From Methylomonas sp. ZR1 (GTDB lineage Bacteria; Pseudomonadota; Gammaproteobacteria; Methylococcales; Methylomonadaceae): a stretch of DNA of 64,000 nucleotides. Positions within the stretch are counted from its first letter, which is position 1; each line of letters starts with the position of its first letter. Made by a program: the position numbers and the translations under genes. The DNA lies in NCBI RefSeq assembly GCF_013141865.1, contig NZ_RCST01000001.1, positions 2,914,001-2,978,000 on the forward strand, written 5' to 3'. Positions 59,092 through 64,000 of this stretch are shown here, piece after piece. The notes beneath the pieces were generated by a model, which worked only from the letters and a program-made list of their open reading frames with translations, made no database searches and was not told the origin of the DNA.

Positions 59092-62000
59092 CCACTATGA
59101 AGGCTTTCAGTGACATGAGACAACAATGCCGGCAATGACAGCAAAACGTTGCCTTTACGTCGGCTAGAAGGCTGGACCTCAATTTCTCCTGCTGCACCGC
59201 TAGAAGATGGTTGCACCCAACCAAAGGGATCCAATACCGGTTTAAAGACGCCGCCATCCGGTTGCTTTTCAGCTTCCAGGAAATGCAATCCTCGCAGAAC
59301 CGCCAATAAACAATCACGAACGCCGTTGCCAGATCCTAAGAGATTTGAACGAACCCGTTCCCTCCACTCACTATTTTTCACCTGATAATCGGCGTCCCAA
59401 AAATAGGTGCAAAAGCCCGATTGCGGCCTAGCGGCATCGTCTTTGCCGACAATTGCCAAAGTTGCAAAGGTATAGACCGGGATAAGTTGCTTGAGCACGC
59501 CATCGCCTTGATCAAAGGCAAATTCGTCATGGTCAGAAATGCGCACAGCCTCAAACGCCGATTCAGCTTTGCTACGCGTACGGAGTCGGGTCGCGGGAAA
59601 CACGTCTCGCCGCAGCATGTACAGACTAACATGGGGAAACTTACTAGCTACCTCGTCAAGAAATGCCGTTTGTGTATGTGGTGAATGCCGCTGTGCCGAA
59701 CGATTGATACGACGATTACCGAAATGGCTCGACACAAGAATAATGTGTTCGTAACCCAGGGCTTGCAGCCTGGAGACTTCTTCAACGATGAGTTTTGGAC
59801 TTTTAAATGAATCGCGTGTTTCTACAACATGGGTTTGCATTCGGTCAAAAGACAGACGATAACCGACCGATGTTTCATTAACAGCTTCCGCAAAATAAGT
59901 TTTTGCTCGAAATATAAAGCCATCGGTATCATTGGTTTGCGGGTGATCATCGCAAGGTCGAGTGCTATAAACCAATGCAGCAATTTTATTAACCGACGGC
60001 AAGCTGTTGGTTGCAACAATCAGGGGAAATGCGGCCGATAATGCAAAAGCCGCCCCTCTGGCTTTGTAATGATGATTTAGCCCATCCTCCACGAGACCTT
60101 GCATTCGCACGGGAAGATCACGCATCAATGCGGATTCGACGGCTTGTGAAATGGCATATATCCAATGATCTCCCTCATCCTTGGCCGCAGTTTTACCCTG
60201 CTGTTGAAAACGAACCATCAACGCCGGCATCCGTTTTTCGGCCTGGGACACCAGCTTTTCAGTCAATACCTGAAGCACCACATAAATCAAAACAGTCATT
60301 GCTGTAGCTGCGGCGGCGCGATACTGCCGACTGTCTTCTTCGGAATATTTTGGATGGTTACGGTATTTCAAACGCTCGGGGTCGTACCAAATGTCGATCC
60401 CCGCGGGCATGAGCCACTGAGGCTCAATCTTGACTCGAGACAACTTAGTTATAGGATTTTTATTTTCATCAACCCGGAATGGTCTCCAGGTAATATTCAA
60501 CAATTGACTGGGTAGCTCCCTGTGAATTTGAAAAATACTATTTTCATCGTCCCTTTCGGCCAAAGTCCTTTCGTTTAACTCCGTCCGAACACGAACCGAA
60601 AATAAGGCGTCAGGCACTTCCTCCGGTTTTCGAGCAATTTGAATATGTCTGAACCACTCAATATTTTCGGGTTGGCCTGATGCTGGCTTGATTAACGGAT
60701 CGCGTACTCTACCCTTGGATCGCTCTATGGAAGACCAGTCCACCACGCTCTGCTGAACGACCAAATATAAATCATCAACTGATCGCTGCGCGTGAGCAAT
60801 GACATTATTAGATTTGGAACGTAACAGGGCAACCAGTGTTTTGCTTAATTCCTTGACGTTGGGACTCCATAGGCTTAAATCATCCAGCATCGCAACTATT
60901 GCCGATTGGCCTTGCCCTCTCAATCGAATCGACAATTGCTGGGCTTCAGTTATCAAGTCTGATGATTGAATGCTTGGATTCAAAACCAGCCATAAAACGA
61001 TAAGCTCGCTAAGATTTCTGCGCAATACAAACGGCGATATTTCATTACCGGAGTCATCAATTAGAATGTCACGCAGGCGATTTAGCCGGGCATCAAAAGC
61101 CGGCTCCATCTCACTACGCGGATCTTTGCCGTTCACGCGAAACCGATAACTCACTTCACGAACAACAGAAACGCCACGTGACTGTGGATCGACCCGACGC
61201 GACTCAAATAGTTGAGTATTCCACTCTGCCCAAACTGGCAGGCAGTTGTAAAACAACGCTTTAATCAGTTCGTCTGCAATGGAAAATTCCGCAGTCAACC
61301 CAAATGTACGTGTAAGATCAAAGTGCAGTGAATGGGGCGATTCTGGAGTTCCGTAATGCTCGAATAGCTGATTGACCCTATGAATATAATCAACAAATCG
61401 CCGATCATTAGCATGCTCTGATTTTGATTTTTGAGCAGCCAAACTATCCATAATCGCGAAGCTGACTCGCAATCGCACGCGAGACAACGCTTCGTCCTCA
61501 AGGAAATTCAAGAATCGAGTCACTTGGCTATCTTGTTTATCAAAGTCCTGCCGAAGCGTTTCAATTAATATTTCTTGTTGAACACTATCAAACTCGTCGT
61601 CTCGATAAGCATGGGCATTTGAAATGCTTGATGCCATACGATCCAGCCAATCTTCAGCTTGAATTTCTTCCTGGGCAGAGATCACACGTGCAACATCTTT
61701 TTCGCGATCTTGCGCAGACCGGTCAGATTTAGCAAATTCCATTGCTACTATTTGCGCCGGCAGTTCTTTGAGAAAATCTTTAATTCCATTTAGTTTGGAT
61801 AATGCCTCGAACGCCATCTCGGGGTCTTTGATCAACAGGCTATCGACCGAAAGTTCGAGTTCGCCAATATCATCAACTATCAGTCGTTTTAATTTAGTGA
61901 TGGCCTGAGAGAGGCCAGTGATATTGTCATGAGAAATCCGGCCGCCGAGTTTCGCAGTAAAATTTTTTGGTGGATTAACTAAATCACGCAGAAATCCACT

Positions 62001-62255
62001 ATCGGGTGTTTGGCGGAATGCCTCACGAAATTCTTTTAGAGCAAGAAGCCGCCGAAGTATTCCGTATGTATTAATGCTGAGCCGGTGTTTTTCAGGATCA
62101 AACTTTAAAACAGACCAGCCGAGTGGGTGGGCGGAATCTTCACCAGATGGCGGAAAGACTTTCACCAAAAAATGAATGAGCAAACTGAGATCGGTGGATG
62201 GAATTTGTCCGCGCGCATGCACGGACGCTCCACCTTGTTGGGCGATTTGTGACAT
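59088..62255 (-). CDS. Very large protein of unknown family, partner of the NTPase
   Basis: A 1055-residue protein without a recognisable domain. The start at 62255 has GGAG seven bases upstream and is chosen over an in-frame ATG 13 codons earlier. Residues 1-450 are helix-rich. A single hydrophobic stretch (TAMTVLIYVVLQVLTE, about 668) may be buried or a membrane segment. The C-terminal third alternates beta and alpha and contains SVGYRLSFDRMQTHVVETRD, LGYEHIILVSSHFGNRRINR, VSLYMLRRDVFPATRLRTRS. This could be an RNase H-like or Piwi-like fold, but the acids cannot be assigned by eye. Overlap with the helicase-type gene and the size of both suggest a two-protein machine. Confidence 0.7.
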   Translation of the reverse strand: MSQIAQQGGASVHARGQIPSTDLSLLIHFLVKVFPPSGEDSAHPLGWSVLKFDPEKHRLSINTYGILRRLLALKEFREAFRQTPDSGFLRDLVNPPKNFTAKLGGRISHDNITGLSQAITKLKRLIVDDIGELELSVDSLLIKDPEMAFEALSKLNGIKDFLKELPAQIVAMEFAKSDRSAQDREKDVARVISAQEEIQAEDWLDRMASSISNAHAYRDDEFDSVQQEILIETLRQDFDKQDSQVTRFLNFLEDEALSRVRLRVSFAIMDSLAAQKSKSEHANDRRFVDYIHRVNQLFEHYGTPESPHSLHFDLTRTFGLTAEFSIADELIKALFYNCLPVWAEWNTQLFESRRVDPQSRGVSVVREVSYRFRVNGKDPRSEMEPAFDARLNRLRDILIDDSGNEISPFVLRRNLSELIVLWLVLNPSIQSSDLITEAQQLSIRLRGQGQSAIVAMLDDLSLWSPNVKELSKTLVALLRSKSNNVIAHAQRSVDDLYLVVQQSVVDWSSIERSKGRVRDPLIKPASGQPENIEWFRHIQIARKPEEVPDALFSVRVRTELNERTLAERDDENSIFQIHRELPSQLLNITWRPFRVDENKNPITKLSRVKIEPQWLMPAGIDIWYDPERLKYRNHPKYSEEDSRQYRAAAATAMTVLIYVVLQVLTEKLVSQAEKRMPALMVRFQQQGKTAAKDEGDHWIYAISQAVESALMRDLPVRMQGLVEDGLNHHYKARGAAFALSAAFPLIVATNSLPSVNKIAALVYSTRPCDDHPQTNDTDGFIFRAKTYFAEAVNETSVGYRLSFDRMQTHVVETRDSFKSPKLIVEEVSRLQALGYEHIILVSSHFGNRRINRSAQRHSPHTQTAFLDEVASKFPHVSLYMLRRDVFPATRLRTRSKAESAFEAVRISDHDEFAFDQGDGVLKQLIPVYTFATLAIVGKDDAARPQSGFCTYFWDADYQVKNSEWRERVRSNLLGSGNGVRDCLLAVLRGLHFLEAEKQPDGGVFKPVLDPFGWVQPSSSGAAGEIEVQPSSRRKGNVLLSLPALLSHVTESLHSG

Positions 62256-62411
62256 CGGCATTCTCCAAAATAGATTGACCGTTACTGGCCACATCGCCCC
62301 CTATGTCTGCCGAACAAAAGAGAACGGGATTATCTTTCTATATTTTGGAGTTTATAGCACAAAGGGCGAGTTGCCCTAATAAATCAGAGCAAAACGTTAA
62401 TTAGGTAGCGA
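62256..62411. promoter_or_regulatory. Spacer upstream of the large two-gene module
   Basis: This 156-base AT-rich spacer lies between the HEPN gene and the 1055-residue gene, all on the minus strand. It holds a small hairpin, AGGGC-AACTC-GCCCT on the minus strand (about 62364-62378), followed by TTTG, that could end HEPN transcription. TATAAA 6 bases further on may be a -10 box for the large module. Neither is strong enough to be sure. Confidence 0.35.
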
Positions 62412-62954
62412 TTAGAGATTCGCATCCAAATATGCTTCCGTTGCTTTGACTAATTCTTTGATGAACCGAATGACTTTTTCGAGATCATCACGTCGTATCA
62501 AATGTGCTTGCGGTGCGCCATTGTTAATGGGTTTCGACCGATGAACGGCATCGCCTCGTTTAGAAATCCAGTCGTTTAAGGACTTTCGAGCTCGCTCAGG
62601 ATCGGTATTGGCCCATGTCCAACCCAAGGTTACATCGATACCGACATACTCTAGGAAAAGGCGTTTGGTTTTGTCCGAGCTAGGATTATGAAATTGCTTG
62701 AGATCTTGATGCAGCTTTTTGTGTATGAAGTCGCCGACATAGCTGCCAACCACAGCTCCCAAACGGATATTCATCGCTTCGGTTATGCGATCTTCGACAT
62801 AAGTTTCCCAGGCAGTAAGCGCCATCACCAGACCTGCTCGTTTTAAAACCTCAGCGTTTGCAGGTGGCGGGTTGGTGTTGATTGCGTCGAAATGAGCTAG
62901 CAGCTCCTCAGCATCCTTAATTGAATAATCAAAAGCCAGCTTTGCTTGGGACAT
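62412..62954 (-). CDS. HEPN-domain protein (RiboL-PSP-HEPN type)
   Basis: A 180-residue all-helical protein. The segments LVMALTAWETYVEDRITEAM, HNPSSDKTKRLFLEYVGIDV, LNDWISKRGDAVHRSKPI match the RiboL-PSP-HEPN branch. The motif RGDAVH (Arg133 to His138) is the R-x4-H catalytic pair of HEPN ribonucleases. HEPN proteins act as toxins or as RNA-cutting effectors in defence systems. It lies 156 bases upstream of the large two-gene module on the same strand and may be its third component or a separate gene. Confidence 0.78.
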   Translation of the reverse strand: MSQAKLAFDYSIKDAEELLAHFDAINTNPPPANAEVLKRAGLVMALTAWETYVEDRITEAMNIRLGAVVGSYVGDFIHKKLHQDLKQFHNPSSDKTKRLFLEYVGIDVTLGWTWANTDPERARKSLNDWISKRGDAVHRSKPINNGAPQAHLIRRDDLEKVIRFIKELVKATEAYLDANL

Positions 62955-63036
62955 CCTTGATCTCGAGAATAATAAAGTACTGATAGTACTGTATTGGTCG
63001 AAACTCTAACAACAAAGGAATTACCGATATGGCTTG

Positions 63037-63237
63037 CTAGCGTGGGTTATAGCCAATTGTCGCCAAGTTACTTCTAAGTTTTTGCGCAACAGCCTGCATA
63101 CGATAAGCCTCCTCATCATCGATTGCGTTACTTCGAAAATCGGCAAATCCGGCTCGCTTTAAAAATTGCGCCAAGTCCCAAGCCTCCTGTTCGGATAATG
63201 GAACCATCAAGCATATTTCATTAGGGTTGGCGGTCAT
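63037..63237 (-). CDS. Small conjugative-element protein (DUF7706-like)
   Basis: A 66-residue protein: NEICLMVPLSEQEAWDLAQF, LKRAGFADFRSNAIDDEEAY, RMQAVAQKLRSNLATIGYNP. It matches, from memory, a small family (DUF7706) that is frequent on plasmids and conjugative islands and has no known task. It lies 15 bases downstream of the DUF1845 gene on the same strand and is probably co-transcribed with it. Confidence 0.65.
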   Translation of the reverse strand: MTANPNEICLMVPLSEQEAWDLAQFLKRAGFADFRSNAIDDEEAYRMQAVAQKLRSNLATIGYNPR

Positions 63238-63252
63238 TGCGCACCGGTCTTA

Positions 63253-63915
63253 TCAGAACTTGGGGAATGATTCGTTGTCATCAGCCACTGAATCCTCATG
63301 TTCGGAAAGTCGCTCTGGCTCATCCAACAATCCCGATTCCTGCCGCGCTAACCGTACCTCATCACCATGCCCCTGTTCATACGCCGCCTGATGCGCATGC
63401 CGTTCCATCGTCACAATTTTATTGGCTAGTCGCTGCAAGCGCTGCTGCCACTCTAGGCGCGCGGCAATGCAATGTTTGTTGGAGATGATCTGGCACAGCC
63501 ACAAGGTATCCATCACGATCATCAACTGATCGAGCAAACGAATCAACTCGACGAATTGCGCAATCTGCGGCGAAGCAATCTTGGCCACAAACTCCCTGGG
63601 GTGCGTGTAGGTCGGCGTTTCGGTGATGCCATTGTCGGCCTTGAGTTTTTCCAGTCGACTTTTTTCCTGCTGTAGCTGTTCCGCGCACTCGGCAATCATC
63701 TGGCTGACGAGGTTTTCGATTTCATCGACGGTTTCTTCCCGGCCGATGATGCGCAGGATCACGTCGATCGCGTACAAGGACACCATCAACCGATGATAGC
63801 TGTTCCGGATGACGCGAATGGCTTGCTCGCTGTTGATGCTAAATGTACGCTCAAATATCGGCCGACTGATAGCACGGCGCGGGACTGGTTTAGGCTGTGG
63901 AGCTGTTTCGGACAT
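63253..63915 (-). CDS. DUF1845 family protein (AcaB-like)
   Basis: A 220-residue protein that matches DUF1845: RPIFERTFSINSEQAIRVIR, NSYHRLMVSLYAIDVILRII, YTHPREFVAKIASPQIAQFV, ELIRLLDQLMIVMDTLWL. The group includes AcaB of IncA/C plasmids, a factor that activates the master regulator of transfer, and proteins of PFL_4669-type conjugative islands. The acidic C-terminus (LSEHEDSVADDNESF) is likely disordered. It fits a regulator of this conjugative element but the AcaB role is inference. The ATG is followed upstream by AGGAAACAGTC. Confidence 0.75.
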   Translation of the reverse strand: MSETAPQPKPVPRRAISRPIFERTFSINSEQAIRVIRNSYHRLMVSLYAIDVILRIIGREETVDEIENLVSQMIAECAEQLQQEKSRLEKLKADNGITETPTYTHPREFVAKIASPQIAQFVELIRLLDQLMIVMDTLWLCQIISNKHCIAARLEWQQRLQRLANKIVTMERHAHQAAYEQGHGDEVRLARQESGLLDEPERLSEHEDSVADDNESFPKF

Positions 63916-63966
63916 GACTGTTTCCTGATGTGGACGAATGGGCAGTGATCGTAAGCCAGATTTTTT

Positions 63967-64000
63967 TTAACCTGTCCGCAGCTGATGGCGAATTCGGCGT
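63967..64000 (-). CDS. Possible 3' end of an upstream gene at the right edge
   Basis: On the minus strand the last bases of the window translate to RRIRHQLRTG followed by TAA (63967-63969), in the right place and direction to be the end of a gene upstream of the DUF1845 gene. Ten codons are too few to name a family or to be sure that the frame is used. Confidence 0.25.
   Translation of the reverse strand, partial: RRIRHQLRTG

Noticed and set aside
55225..62255. PIWI-RE, DISARM, Druantia or Hachiman as identity of the large module
   Set aside because: Sizes, gene order and visible motifs do not fit what I know of these systems; no DUF1837, DUF1998, methylase or REase gene is present.
1..64000. 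CRISPR arrays, tRNA and rRNA genes
   Set aside because: No regularly spaced direct repeats and no tRNA or rRNA signatures were noticed on reading the sequence.

Overview
The window reads as DNA from a gammaproteobacterium. The reasons are an FMN riboswitch with a ribB leader close to the enterobacterial one, a Moco-type leader in front of moaA, and an F-type conjugation cluster in the gene order of SXT/R391 and IncA/C elements. I cannot fix the genus. It falls into two visibly different halves: an AT-richer left part (1 to about 29.3 kb) full of dead transposases, and a GC-richer right part (29.4 to 64 kb) that is the backbone and cargo of a conjugative element. No integrase, relaxase, coupling protein, replication gene, rRNA, tRNA or CRISPR array was seen, so integrative element and plasmid cannot be told apart.

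Left part. Positions 1-5.8 kb carry a minus-strand series: an acetylene-hydratase-like tungsto/molybdopterin enzyme, then moaA behind a probable Moco-type riboswitch, moaD and the start of a moeB-like gene. A divergent LysR regulator lies upstream. At 5.9-10.6 kb is a graveyard: an FMN riboswitch that now leads only into a ribB stub cut by an IS481 remnant, small DUF1272 and EthD genes, broken IS5 and IS630 transposases, an HxlR regulator and a frameshifted TetR gene. At 11.3-21.1 kb lie a small membrane protein, an Old Yellow Enzyme homologue with a replaced active site, a PEP-mutase/isocitrate-lyase family enzyme, and a complete RND efflux system (outer membrane factor, pump, adaptor) divergent from a second HxlR regulator. 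At 21.2-23.8 kb is a DNA-alkylation repair group (AlkA-like glycosylase, DUF1993, DUF1489, Ogt-like methyltransferase). A damaged IS200 copy follows. At 24.9-28.2 kb a TetR regulator and three stress-type genes (cupin, DJ-1/PfpI, isochorismatase-like) share an inverted operator word.

Right part. 29.4-43.0 kb is one tightly overlapping plus-strand transfer operon: traL-traE-traK-traB-dsbC-traV-traA-(PLMP/RRXRR orphan)-traC-trbI-signal peptidase-trbC/traW-traU-traN. From 43.0 kb everything is on the minus strand. It holds an HU gene, an NdpA-like nucleoid protein overlapping a three-helix membrane protein, a type I restriction-modification operon (hsdM, hsdS, a DUF1016 nuclease, hsdR) with an AAA/DUF4143 gene, and two very large overlapping genes I do not recognise (a 1288-residue helicase-type NTPase and a 1055-residue partner) with a HEPN-domain gene upstream. 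It ends with two typical conjugative-element genes (DUF7706-like and DUF1845/AcaB-like).

The best candidates for undescribed biology are the large NTPase/partner/HEPN module (55.2-63.0 kb), the NdpA/membrane-protein pair (43.3-45.5 kb), the orphan PLMP-domain protein inside the tra operon, and the acetylene-hydratase-like enzyme with its own cofactor genes.
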